DNA of 64,000 nucleotides from Rotaria sp. Silwood1 (Eukaryota > Rotifera > Eurotatoria > Philodinida > Philodinidae), in assembly GCA_905250075.1 (NCBI GenBank), contig CAJNOP010000004.1, positions 2,842,621 to 2,906,620 on the forward strand, in the 5' to 3' direction. The notes beneath the pieces are model-generated. The model worked only from the letters and a program-made list of their open reading frames with translations, had not been told where the DNA came from and searched no databases. This document shows positions 14,511-26,019 of this stretch, piece after piece. The first letter of the stretch is position 1. The number at the start of each line of letters is the position of its first letter. Both the position numbers and the translations under genes were made by a program.

Positions 14511-14630
14511 ACTTTTCTTATCTTTATTAAACATTTTTCTTTTCTCTAATAAAATTTATAAAATACAAAACTAAAGTCTTTATTTTTTTAAAATAGTTTA
14601 TTTGCTTCATATATAAATTTAGATTAAATA

Positions 14631-15362
14631 ATGGAACAACCAGATGAATGTTTTGATCCACTTCAATTTGCTGTTGATCTTGATTTATCTGAGACAAAAA
14701 ATTTAAATATAGATGAAAAAGTTTATATATCAAAAAGTCTTATTAATCAAGCAAATGGTTCATCATATATTGAATTATCATCAACAAAAGTAACATGTGC
14801 TATATATGGTCCACGTGAAACATCATCAATATCAGATGAATCATATTCAAAATGTTTACTTGAAACATCAATTAAATTTTCACCATTTGCACGTCAACAT
14901 CGTATTGATCCACTTTTAATACAATATGATAATGATGAAGATTGTGAAGAATCAGAATTATGTTCACGTCTTGAAGAAGCATTATTACCTTGTATACTTC
15001 TTCATAAATATCCTAAATCACAAATTGATATTATTATTGATGTTATTGAAGATGATGGACAACATTTACTTTCAGCTATTATATTATCAGCAACTGTTGC
15101 ATTAATTGATGCTTGTATTGAATTATATGATACTGTTGTTGCTAAATCATTAAAAACAAATAATTCATTATTTACATTATGTTATATGCCAAATTTAGCA
15201 CAAGTATCATGTTTATTTTTTGATGGTGAAGCAACACCAAATGATCTTGATCAATTAACTGATGAAGCTGTTAAACAATGTCAATTATTACATAAAGCTA
15301 TTTGTAAAGTGGTTATAAGTGATCTTAAATCAGCTGTTGCTTTGAATCGAAAAATTGTTTAA
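14631..15362 (+). CDS. EXOSC6: Exosome complex subunit EXOSC6 / MTR3 (RNase PH fold), 243 aa, intronless
   Basis: This is a structural RNase PH-like subunit of the nine-subunit exosome ring, which guides RNA to the 3'-5' nucleases. The single 243-aa frame contains the family signature GSSYIELSSTKVTCAIYGPRE (residues about 43-63; compare GSAYLE...GTKV...GPRQ in MTR3) and the C-terminal-lobe run HKYPKSQIDI...EDDG followed by the helix ending ACIELYDTVV (about 125-165). The last is the MTR3/RRP41 hallmark. RRP41/EXOSC4 is the main alternative; the E-x-ALLP-C...YPKSQ pattern favours MTR3. It begins 120 nt after the ERI1 stop on the same strand. The leader ends aaatttag-attaaataATG, an acceptor-like signal compatible with trans-splicing of a downstream operon gene. 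It is intronless, unlike its neighbours. An AATAAA-like signal follows immediately after the stop. Confidence 0.88.
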   Translation: MEQPDECFDPLQFAVDLDLSETKNLNIDEKVYISKSLINQANGSSYIELSSTKVTCAIYGPRETSSISDESYSKCLLETSIKFSPFARQHRIDPLLIQYDNDEDCEESELCSRLEEALLPCILLHKYPKSQIDIIIDVIEDDGQHLLSAIILSATVALIDACIELYDTVVAKSLKTNNSLFTLCYMPNLAQVSCLFFDGEATPNDLDQLTDEAVKQCQLLHKAICKVVISDLKSAVALNRKIV

Positions 15363-17560
15363 AATAAAACATTTTTCACATATTTTAATTGATGATGATC
15401 ATATAATAGTGAATAAAACAAAACAAAAAACATCCTAGATTGTAATTATGCTTATCAAGAAATGATAAGAGAATTTGATTGTTTTTTTTGTTAAATTTGA
15501 AATGAATTGATTTCTGTAGTAAATTCGTACATATTCACTACTTTATCATTTATTCATTGTTCAATTGAATCTAAAAAAATAAGTTATTTTTGTTTGCAAC
15601 TAATATTGAATACTTCCTTTAAATCAAACTTTTTTTTTTAAATCGTTTTATTTTATTAATTTGAAGAATTAACTGTCCGGAAAAAAAACATCTTTATAAT
15701 AGATACAAAAAGTTATTGAAAATATTATTCGATGAATAGATATTATTATTCATATATGTACTTGTTAATGAATAAAATTCAAGTATCAGAGTTTTTTGAT
15801 ATAACTTGATTCTTCAAAATTTCAACATTTGCTAAACTTCATCATTAGTTGTAACTTTTTATTCAGTTAATGAACGAGAAACTTTTTCATCGCCAGTCAA
15901 TCAATATATAAAATCTTCTGAACAGATAAAAGGAGAAAACAACATTTCAAGTCGTAAAATATTGAAAATTATTGAGGTTTTATAATCACAGATGATCAAA
16001 GAAATACTTGATACTTACTATGAGTTACTGATGTCATTATTGCAATGAAAAACAGCACCAATTTTAACATTATTCAATACAAGTTGTCTAAATAGCAATA
16101 GAAAATAATAAGAAATATTAAAAGACTCATCAATAGCTATTTGTACTATTCTTGATTTCGTGTTTTACTTTGTTCTTCTTTTTGAGTTTTCAAATTCCTA
16201 GTACATTCACAATAACATGACATATATTCTTCATACTTGAAGTTTTTTGGAATACTCAAACTTTTATTTCGATCATAAGCATGAAAACATATAGTTAATT
16301 GATCATAACAAACCTAAGAATAAGTTAGTTGCTTCAAATGTTTTCAAATATTTATTCATTCTGCTAAAAGTAAAACAATATGATTAACAATACATTAGAC
16401 AGAGTTTGTCGAATTCATATCTACTTCCATAATAATTGATCAATCGAGTACTTAATCATCTACGTAATTTTTTCTAGCACAACATAAATTCAAAATGTCC
16501 TCAAAACTAAATCAAAAAAGAAAAGTTCATCATATCAAATGACTATTTACACTATGGGTATGCAAATGCATTCGTCCTTTTTCAACATTAAATTAGAATT
16601 ATAATGTTTGATAAGATCATGAAATCATACTTGTTATTAGAAATTTACCGAAGATATGTTGTATATCCTGTGTTCATCTTCAGTGATAATTTGTTTTTTG
16701 TATACTTGCACGAATTCTATTTCTATGACTAATATATCTTAGAAGATTGAGATTTTCGATAAAAGTTCTAAAAATTTTATTAAGTAAATTAGAAAGTATT
16801 ATCATAGTTCATCCATTCAATAATGAAGTATATAAAAACTAAAAGATGCTTGCAAACTTTTCATTAGAGTGACAGTAATTTTCATTACTAACTTTCTTCA
16901 GCATTCATTTCACATTGTTATTTCGGCATAAAATGCAGATGCTGCGCTAGACCGATGGCAACCTCACTCCATTACCGATTCGGTCAACTAGTAAAGCATG
17001 TCGTTGACCTGAGTTAGAACTGATGTATAAGATGCAAAACACGCAATATATATATGTATATGTGTTACAATACTAACCTAAGAAACAATATTTCTAAGTG
17101 GATATGTAGTTTTTCTATAGATACATGTACCCACGCACTAATTGTTTTCATCATACACAAATTAGCTTCGTTATACGCTAATTGTTTTGATCATACATTA
17201 ATCGATTTGATCTGTGAAAACAAAATGGCTGAATATGAATGAAGAATTGTATGTATCATGTAGAAGCATCCAAGACGAGATAATAAAAAATCATATTTCG
17301 AAAAAAAAAAATTGATGATCAAAAGGATCTTTTCTTGCTTTGAATGCTTCTTCTATGGAAGATCGTATACATTATTCTTTCAGTGACATCTATATAAACT
17401 GATTTGTTTTAATCGTCTATATTGTTCATAAAATATCGATTGGATGTAATGGATGGATGGATTAATTGTTACTCTTTTCTCTCATATATAGTTGTTTTTT
17501 TTTATTCTCTTGATCAAATCATTAAATTTTTTCTTTCTCCTTCAAAAACTTACTGATTTT
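15363..17560. other. Intergenic / no gene recognised
   Basis: 3' flank of EXOSC6 and 5' flank of Dishevelled. Only short AT-rich open frames occur; nothing coding can be supported on either strand. Confidence 0.55.
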
Positions 17561-17574
17561 TTTTTCAAAATTAG
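17561..17574 (+). other. Acceptor-like sequence abutting the Dishevelled start codon
   Basis: A T-rich run leads into ttttcaaaattag directly followed by ATG at 17575. No upstream exon is evident, so this could be a spliced-leader trans-splice acceptor; a cis-intron with an unseen non-coding exon is the alternative. Confidence 0.45.
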
Positions 17575-20500
17575 ATGTCTCAAATTTGTCCTCAAACATT
17601 ATCTACAGCAACATCATCAACATCATCTCTTCCTCCATCATCTTCGAATATTTTAAATACAAGTATAACGAATACAATAACAAAAATATTTATTTACATT
17701 GATAGTAATCGAGATGATGCTAATGAGCCATTTTCAATTAAATTAAATAAACCATCGACGTCTATAACACTCGATGATTTTCTAGTTGCTATTCCACGAT
17801 CATATACAAAAAATTATAAATATTTTTTTAAATCAGTTGATCCTGTTCTTGGTGTTATTCGTGAAGAAATAACTGATCATAAACAAATTCTTCCATCAGC
17901 TAATGGACGTATTGCTGCATGGCTTATGCCAGCTGCTTTATCACAAAATACAACTAATAATATAACAACTACAACAACAAATACAAGTTATATACATCGA
18001 AATCGTCAACAAGATGACTCTCTATTTACTACGGATACAAGTGCATCAGAAACAACTGATATAGCTAGTCAAATTGATCATGATGATGATCGGTAAAAAG
18101 AATTTCGAATACAAAAAAAGTAAAAAATTTATCATAATATGTTGTTATTTTTAGATTCTCATCTATTACAGAAACAACAAATACATCAGATATGAGTAGT
18201 AATTATCAACGAAGACGAAGACGACGAAGAAAACATCATCATCGTCGACAAAGAGTAATTAATATCTTTTCTTTTTTTTAAATGATTAAAAAAAATATAA
18301 GAAAAAAATTTTTTTTTTCAAAGGCTTCATCTATGAGTAGTATGACTGATTCAACTATTTCAATGGATGTTGTTACTGTTGTTTTAAGTTTGGGTATGTT
18401 AATTATTATAATTAATATTAATTATATTTCTTCTATATAGAACGTATTAAATATCTTGGTATGACTGTTGTTGGTGAATCTGATGGTGGAATTATTGTTG
18501 GATCAATTATGAAAGGGTATATATATTAAAACATCCAGTCAAATATTTAATCAGAAATTGATTGTTCACATTTAAATAAAAACAAAACTTTGACAGTGTA
18601 TATGACACTTAAACAAAAAAAGAATACATAAGCTGATTTAGCACGAGTATATGAAAAACAACACTTTCAAGGAAGCTGCTTCTGCTGATAAATTATTTTG
18701 ATTTTGAACTCTATGGTTAAGGTAGATTCTAGTGAGATATGAAATGTCTCAAAAAGATAAGTATTCTTAGATCTATCTTTCGGAATTATACTCATTTTGC
18801 TGAATTTTAGGCTATAGCATGCTATGTACTAAAAAATTGATTGACGGTATTTCATCCACAGATAGATTTAACTATGACTAGAATGTTTCCTTTGCAAGAT
18901 ACAAATTTTCAAAAAATTGATATCCTCATACCTTTTGAAAAATATGAGTGATTTTTAGATATACAATATCTTATCATTCATTGTTTTGGTACATGTCGTG
19001 CTACGCCGTAAAACTTCAGTAAACTGAGTATAACTCTGAAAGTAAGATCTAATGGCAACTCTCCTCTTAATATAATGTTTCACATGTCAATGGGGTATAT
19101 CTTATATATAGAATCAAACTTAAAAACGATTTATCACTTGTAATGGTTTCTTCCTGATAAAATTATATAATCAAATACTTATTAGATCATCATACTTACT
19201 TTCAATATTAACTAAATATTAGTGTACTGCGTGATCGTGAATTTGATGAGCACGCAAATATATATAACGAGATAAATGCATTTCTTTATTTACTAGAAAT
19301 TTTCAAATCTCTTCTGAATTTTTAGATTTACGGTTTTTTTTTTCTAATCAATAGAAAATTCAATTTAGTCGTCTATTGAGAATTTTTTTAATATTTAAAA
19401 TTAAAAGTTATTCTATTGTTATTTTAGAGGTGCTGTTGATGCTGATGGTCGTATTCAACCAGGTGATATGATTTTACAAATGAATGATATTAGTTTTGAA
19501 CATATATCAAACAGTGATGCTGTACGTCTATTACGTGAAACTGTTAAAGATGCTAAGTAAAACAAAAATTTTTTTTTTCTTTTTTTTTCCTTTATTCAAA
19601 ATTTAACTATTTAGATCAATAAAATTAGTTATTGCTAAACGATGGAATGATCATCATGGTATAATAAATGATGATGAAATGAATGGTTATTTTCCATTTC
19701 CACATCAAGCAATGATGAATAATAATACTCGACAAGAACCAATACGACCAATTGATCCTCGTCAATGGGTTGCACAAACAAATGCCGTACTTATGCGACG
19801 ACGTTCTTCACTCTCGCCACCACCACCAGCAGCTAGTTCAACATTATCATCCTCATCTTCAAATTCACCACATAATAATAGTGGTATAAAAAGTAAATAT
19901 TATTGAAAAATAAAAATAAAAAATAACACAAGATTAATTTTATTTTTATAATTAATAGAATATCGATATGATTTAAATTTAACACGTAATTCTGATATGG
20001 AAACAATTTGTCATGCTATGCAACAATCACAATCAGGTTTAGATATAAGAGATCGTTTATGGTTAAAAATAATTTTAAAAAATTCTTTTCTTGGTTCCGA
20101 TCTTGTACATTGGTTATATAAACATGTTGATGGTTTTATTGATAAACAAGATGCAAAAGAATATGCATGTGCTTTACTTGAACGTGGTTATATTCGACAT
20201 CCAATTGTTGGTTTATTAACACGTGGTTTTAGTAAATCATGTTATTATGTATTTGGACGTTTAAATCATAATGATGATGATGATAGTCAAATAAATGAAA
20301 TATCACAATTAACAATAGGTGAAAGTACAATACATTATGATGCTATAAAACAACCAACATATGGTTTTCTTGATAAACATAATGTACCTGTTTTATATGC
20401 ATCAACATCATCATTAACATCTTCATATAAAAAGAAAATTAACAATCAATCAAGTAAGGAAAAAAAACAAATATATATAATAAATAAGTAAAATATGATG

Positions 20501-20677
20501 TTTTGATGAATATTTTTTTGTTTTTTGTTTTCGATAGGTGGTGAAAGTGTTGGTATCCGTATGACACCTTCATCATTTCTTGCAAATAATAATGCAACAT
20601 TTTCAACAATACGAAGTCATAATCGTCCGAATAATAATTCGACTTGTACAACAGACAATTCAATAATAACTATCTAG
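17575..20677 (+). CDS. DVL: Dishevelled (DIX-PDZ-DEP), 601 aa, 8 exons
   Basis: Cytoplasmic hub of canonical and planar-polarity Wnt signalling, acting between Frizzled and Axin. Exons: 17575-18092, 18155-18254, 18324-18393, 18441-18516, 19428-19556, 19615-19892, 19959-20453, 20538-20677; the frame is continuous. The DIX domain lies at about 36-116 and includes [20 protein letters not shown], very close to other Dishevelleds, ending NGRIAAWL. A basic RRRRR...HHHRR stretch precedes the PDZ domain at about 221-306 ([48 protein letters not shown]). The DEP domain is at about 400-480 ([32 protein letters not shown]). It is shorter than vertebrate DVLs (about 695 aa), with a Ser/Thr-rich N-terminal extension of some 35 residues before DIX. 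Intron 4, inside the PDZ coding region, is 911 nt; the others are 46-84 nt. Confidence 0.95.
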
Positions 20678-21462
20678 TCTAGTCATTTATTTTCTGTCAA
20701 GTCAGATTATTATTATTATTATTATTATTATTATTGTTTCATACAGATATTAACTTTTTTTTTCTTTTCTTTTCATCAAATACACGTTCATTTGCGTGTT
20801 TATTAATCTCTTTTGTGACCTTTCTTTTTTCTTTTTTTTTTTGTTATTATTGGTAGTGATCTTTTCTTTTCTTTTTTTTGTTTATGTAAGATGCAGATAT
20901 ACATTATATTAGATAATTATCTATACTCCCGGAATGTGATGCCTGAAATAATCAAAAGTGTTTGTATGTGTGTGCATTTGTATGAATATAGACTTATTTC
21001 AATGATAAGAAAAATAAATCTGACGGCGAACTACAATGAAAGAATATGCATGATTGTATTGAATATGAAAATGACTGAAAAAAAAGTATAAATAACATTT
21101 TATTCTATGATGACAAGTATTTCGTTTGATTATTAGAAAGTGCTGTCACTTTGAACATTAAGAATTCTTTAAAGCTAATGTGTAATATGATTTGTTCTGA
21201 AAATTGTGTGCTATTAATCTTAAAAAATAGCTAAAGGCAATGATGTGATAGCTATATTTTATTAACATTTTATTTCTTCATTTATTTCTGATATTGCTGA
21301 GCAATGATTGATTTTCTTGCTTTTATTTTAAAAAGTTCATATAGCTGATAATTATTTTCTATATTGGCCAAAGACATAGTTGAGATCAGGTTTTTTAAAT
21401 TAAACTGATGAGAACGAGTTTTGATTAAATCTAATTGGTAACGAGAATATTTTCAATAAAAA
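20678..21462. other. Dishevelled 3' flank / intergenic
   Basis: Begins with T-rich sequence and a (TTA)n run at 20707-20735, probably 3' UTR. No coding exon is visible up to the LTR element. Confidence 0.5.
20707..20735. repeat. (TTA)n microsatellite
   Basis: About nine tandem copies of the trinucleotide are directly visible in the Dishevelled 3' flank. Confidence 0.9.
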
Positions 21463-22027
21463 TGTGCCAAAAAAGACTAATAGCGTTTACATAAGACGTC
21501 GGAGGTCCTCTTGTATCACGCCCCTTGCTCTCGCTTGAGCATTGCGTAATCCGTTCTCTATCATCTATCCTCTTCCTTTTTCCTCTCGTCCACTTTGTCC
21601 ATTTTCTCCGATTCGGCTCTTCTATTTATTTCTATCTCTCTCCTATTGCTCTCTCTTTTCTCTCTCTCCTTTTCTCTCGATATATATATGAATGTCTCTG
21701 AGACACACAGGAGACAGTTCAGTTCAGTACAAACTTAATCCAGTCTCAGCTGGTTACAGTTTGTTACTGTTGATTGTTAAACGAATAGGTTGGTGAACAA
21801 GTAACGAAGTTAGGTTAGGTCAAGGGTCATAACATTATAGAGACACCCATTCTCTCCAACTGATTGTGTGCCGTGTCTTCTTACATTGAACACTGTATAT
21901 CCATGTCTTATCACTTCAAATAAATTAACACGGTGTAGTGTTGCTTTTGTTGTGTATCCTTCAAGTCTCAATTATATACGTATATTCAATTAAAAATACG
22001 ACCAAGCTTATCTAATTTTTCGTTACA
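21463..22027 (+). repeat. 5' LTR
   Basis: Begins tgtgccaaaa and ends gttaca. It aligns along its length with 25399-26019 but lacks about 77 bp that the 3' copy has after the first dozen bases (25411-25487), and its CT-rich and (AT)n tracts differ in length. Confidence 0.9.
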
Positions 22028-22029
22028 AT

Positions 22030-22047
22030 TGGCGACTGTGGCAGGAT
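22030..22047 (+). other. Primer-binding-site-like sequence
   Basis: TGGCGACTGTGGCAGGAT lies 2 nt after the 5' LTR end. It begins with TGG, the complement of a tRNA CCA terminus, as expected for a tRNA-primed LTR element. The tRNA species cannot be fixed by eye. Confidence 0.7.
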
Positions 22048-22124
22048 GGTGCACGAATAAAGAGTATCAACAACTGCAACTCTGATCAATATTTCAAAGT
22101 CAGTAAATCGATACGTTAACGACT

Positions 22125-23370
22125 ATGGCAACGGAAAAATCCGTAATCGAAAAAGTCATAGTGGAAAAAGCTGTTCACCACCTATTAGAAATATGTTCAC
22201 ATATTACAGATCGTGTGACACAATTGGAAAATCAATTCAAAGAAATTCACAGCACGAATGTTACTCGACACGAAGAAATGTCGACAACTATAACTAGGCT
22301 TCGTGAAGATCTATCAAGTCGAATTGACGGGACACAAGCCGAGACGGGGGAATGGCACGCTAAAACAATAGCGAACCTCGAAGAATATCATCAATTATTA
22401 CGGATAGTCGTGGAACACCTGGACGAATTGAAAAGAGAAGAACAACGAGGACAACTTACTTTAAGTGAACACGGAAGTACTCATGTCGAGCACTCTATTC
22501 CAACGTTATCAACATCGAACAACCCTTTCCAAACAGAACGTGTTAAGGAGTATGTAGCTCACGTTTCGAAAACCCCAGCCATGCCGTCAATGCCTCGCGC
22601 AATCGTGTTACCATCAACATTGGCAATACCGACTTTCGCTGGCAAGCACTCCGAACGCCCAAAACAATTCCTAGTTCGAGTGCAAGAATACGCTGAAACG
22701 GTCGACGGTTGGGATAGAATTAACCTGCTCCACGGCATCTCACAATTCTTACGAGAAACCGCTCTGGAATGGTACTGTCAACTAAGAGCTTCTCATCGAC
22801 GACCCGAAACATGGACAGAAATTGTCGACCTATTTCTGGCACAATTCAACTCGCCTATACGAAAAGCGCGTTAAGAACAAGAATGGTACGAATGCAAACA
22901 AAAGGAAGACGAAACGATCAACGAATTCCTGGTCCGTTTATATGCGATATGGTCAGAACAAAAAGCGAAAGAAACCGAAGTCGTTTTAGTCAAGCATTTG
23001 TTATGCAAAATGCGGAATGATTTACTCACGATGATCGGAGTCTCTCGAGGGGCTTCGCTCGATGAAATTATGACTGAGGCCCAAAAAGTCGAAGAAATTC
23101 TGTATCGTCGCAAGAAGGAACAACGTTGAACCGAATATTTGAAACAAGTCTCGTTTCAAGATGCTACACCAGACAACAGTAAAAGTTCCAAAAATAACCC
23201 GATCGACGAACATAAACCGCAAATGAATAGGAAAAACGAACATGTTACAAACAGCAGAACGTCTCCACCTCCACGAACCAAAAATGATTCAACATACGGA
23301 GGCTACTCAGGAAGACTACCGCAAAACTCAAACTATAGTGGACGACCATTTACGTACCGACCGAAAACAG
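22125..23370 (+). pseudogene. Gag-like region, interrupted by two in-frame stops
   Basis: The first open segment (22125-22874) begins with a heptad-rich coiled-coil-like region and continues into a retrotransposon-Gag-like domain with the pattern F-AGKHSERPKQFLVRVQEY ... FLRETALEWY ... W-TEIVDLFLAQFNSP. The same frame carries on after a TAA at 22872-22874 and a TGA at 23127-23129, into a hydrophilic Pro/Asn/Tyr-rich tail. No CCHC zinc knuckle is visible. The frame then runs without a recognisable boundary into env-like sequence, around 23370-23400. The two stops make this copy non-functional for full-length Gag. Confidence 0.75.
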
Positions 23371-23389
23371 ACTTGGTACACACTTCGTC

Positions 23390-25111
23390 AGGTCTCATTT
23401 TGCACTATATATCGGAATACACACCATCGAACAAAATTATTACGTTTACCGTAAAAATTCCCATGATGGAAGATATGTGTTACCTGATTCCGATGGCCGC
23501 TATGAACAAAATTCCACGTTGCAAATCGCCTAATGCGACGAAGACTGTCGTGAACCGGAGACAAAACGGTACAAGAAAACCACTTACGTTAGAAAGAAAT
23601 AAACGGATTATCGGAGATATTATAGCCATTGGTATCGGTTCTGCAGCCTTGGCTATGCCAACTGCTAACACAGCGCAATTAGCGAGCTCAAGAAGTTAAA
23701 TGAGGGCAGTGCAGCAATCATTGCGAGCCTTCGCAGAACTAAAAGATTCATTTAATGTCCAGCTCTTACACCTTACTGACGGTCAAATACAACGGCCTCC
23801 GAGCTCAACTCCACGCAAATTGCCTTGGACAAAACAATTGAACTAGTAAACGAACATTCAAATATCCTGAAAAAACATGAAACAGCCCTTAGAACACTTA
23901 CGTCAATATCAATTTTCCTCAGCAGCAGACTCCAATCAATTGTACATGCGGTAGAGATACATTTTATTCACGAAGCGATTGAAGAAATAAACATGAATAA
24001 ACTCAATCTACGCTTCATTCATCACGGAGATTTACCCAAGTTGGCGGAACTCGTAATAAACGCCACAAATATCACAATTCTCGAAACCAACAGTTCGATG
24101 TCGGTGGTCGAACTAATTACTCGGCTTCTAGTCAAACAACAAATCGACTTTATCCCGGCTAAAAATATACAATCTTCACCAAACGGCAATGTAATCGGAA
24201 AATTAATGTTTACGTCCTACTTTGCGGCTCCAGCCGTGAACGATAACACTTTCTCTATTTACGAACTGACACCAATTCCTTTCAGCCATGACAAACATCG
24301 AGTGAGACTCGCACAGATGCCGGCCTTCATAGGAGTTGAACCAAATTCAACTCAATTTATCCAATGGTCTCCAACTGAAGCTGGAGCGTGCAGCTTCGGA
24401 ATGATGTCAAGTTGCCGAGATACTTCTCCCATTCGAAAGGACCTGGAAGATACGTGCATCTATCAAATCCTAAAGGACTCACCTATAACAGCGTCCCGCA
24501 TCGAACCATACTCAGACCCAGTATTTATTCATCGGATGGGACAACACTGGGCCATATCAACAAACGCCAGTACTAAATGTCACGCAATCCAAGTAGTGGA
24601 TTCAGATCACCATACAGTTATAGATAACCATGAAATCACCATCCCACCTGTAGCAATTGTTACAACCGCCGATACAACTTCTCTCACGTGCGATCGATTC
24701 TTCTTACCAGGGCTTCCACTCAAAGTGGGAATGGCAATTTCCCTGATATACAATGACACAATAAACCCAGTCGATGATATGATCACCGATCTTCATTCTA
24801 TGATTAATAATAATGTTGAATGGGAAAAATTACCACATGTTACATCCAACATTCAAGCTATAGTGGACTTTATGTCCCACACACCGAAGTTGCCGGTAGT
24901 ACCTAGCCACTGGCAACTCATCAATCACCCTATTTCTTATGTTACAATTGCTTTGATAGTTTTAATCATCGGCATCATTGGGGTTCAAGTACTTCAAATC
25001 TACTCAAGAAGGCAAAAAATGACAAACCTGACCATCGCGATACCTCCAATGTCGATCTTACGAGCAACGTACGAGGAGCTGAAGTCACTTCTATCGGGAA
25101 CACGGTCATAA
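23390..25111 (+). pseudogene. Env-like region (fusion-protein type), disrupted
   Basis: The upstream part has an RNKR furin-like site (23595-23606) followed by a hydrophobic Gly/Ala/Ile-rich stretch resembling a fusion peptide. A TAA at 23697-23699 ends that frame, and coding resumes in another frame before about 23825. The long downstream segment (to 25111) has coiled-coil-like heptads, several N-x-S/T sites, scattered cysteines, then a C-terminal transmembrane segment (about 24940-25000, ending in IIGIIGVQVLQIYSRR) and a cytoplasmic tail. This layout matches Env/fusion proteins of errantivirus-like elements. Most of the surface subunit seems absent. The stop plus frameshift leave this copy broken. 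Confidence 0.75.
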
Positions 25112-25387
25112 CTCACATATGGAACATCAAACGAGGAATGAAAAACATTTCTCTACTTCTCGCTCATCCTCAGTGTTATGCTATATAATTGTTTCCCTTT
25201 GTGTGCTTTGTGTTTCTACATTTTGTGTAGCTCATTTTCGTTGCGTGGCCACTCCATCCTTCCAATTTGTTGCACGTTGGATACTATTGCTTTGTAGTGC
25301 TTACTACTTCTTTTTCTCTCTTTTTACCCTCTTTCCTACTCCCCCTCTACGTTTTACTTTCTAGACGCTCGGGTGTGCGTCTCATTT

Positions 25388-25398
25388 AAGGGGGAGGA
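25388..25398 (+). other. Polypurine tract of the LTR element
   Basis: aagggggagga immediately precedes the 3' LTR start at 25399, as expected for the plus-strand primer site. Confidence 0.75.
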
Positions 25399-26019
25399 TG
25401 TGCCAAAAGAGTACGTCGTCTCTTCTGATTACGCCGGCCGATATCACGTCATATTATGCTAACAAGCACATTATCCCAACGTGATGAGACTAATAGCGTT
25501 TACATAAGACGTCGGAGGTCCTCTTGTATCACACCCCTTGCTCTCACTTGAGCATTGCATAATCCGTTCTCTATCCTCTTCCTTTTTCCTCTCGTCCACT
25601 TTGTCCATTTTCTCCGATTCGGCTCTTCTATTTATTTCTCTCTCTCCATTTCTCTCGATATATATATATATATATATATATGAATGTCTCTGAGACACAT
25701 AGGAGAGAGTTCAGTTCAGTACAAACTCAGTCCAGTCTCGGCTGGTTATAGCTTGTTACTGTTGATTGTTAAACGAATAGGTTGGTGAACAAGTAACGAA
25801 GTTAGGTTAGGTCAAGGATCATAATATTATAGAGACACCCATTCTCTCCAACTGATTGTGTGCCGTGTCTTCTTACATTGAACATTGTATATCCATGCCA
25901 TATCACTTCAAATAAATTAACACGGTGTAGTGTTGCTTTTGTTGTGTATCCTTGAAGTCTCCATTATATACATATATTCAATTATAAATACGACCAAGCT
26001 TATCTAATTTTTCGTTACA
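25399..26019 (+). repeat. 3' LTR
   Basis: Begins tgtgccaaaa and ends ttcgttaca. It is the longer, apparently intact LTR; it holds the 77-bp block missing from the 5' LTR and an (AT)n run at 25658-25681. The segment from 25488 onward matches 21475-22027 with scattered, mostly transition, differences. Confidence 0.9.

Larger units (their letters stand above)
21463..26019 (+). mobile_element. Degenerate env-bearing LTR retrotransposon lacking pol (about 4.56 kb)
   Basis: Two direct LTRs (21463-22027 and 25399-26019) flank a primer-binding-site-like sequence, a gag-like region, an env-like region and a purine tract. No protease, reverse transcriptase, RNase H or integrase motif can be read anywhere between the LTRs; roughly the 3 kb expected for pol is missing. 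The LTRs begin TGTGCC and end TTACA (TG...CA type). By eye they differ at some 15-20 scattered sites plus indels, so the insertion is not recent. Flanking 5-mers (aaaaa / gtatt) do not match, so no target-site duplication is recognisable. Gypsy-like elements with env genes are known from bdelloid rotifers (Vesta and Juno families); assignment to either is untested. Stops and a frameshift break both coding regions. Confidence 0.88.

Noticed and set aside
25119..25364. 81-codon hydrophobic frame after env, before the 3' LTR
   Set aside because: Lies in a T-rich tract between env and the polypurine tract; could be an accessory ORF but nothing beyond hydrophobicity supports it.
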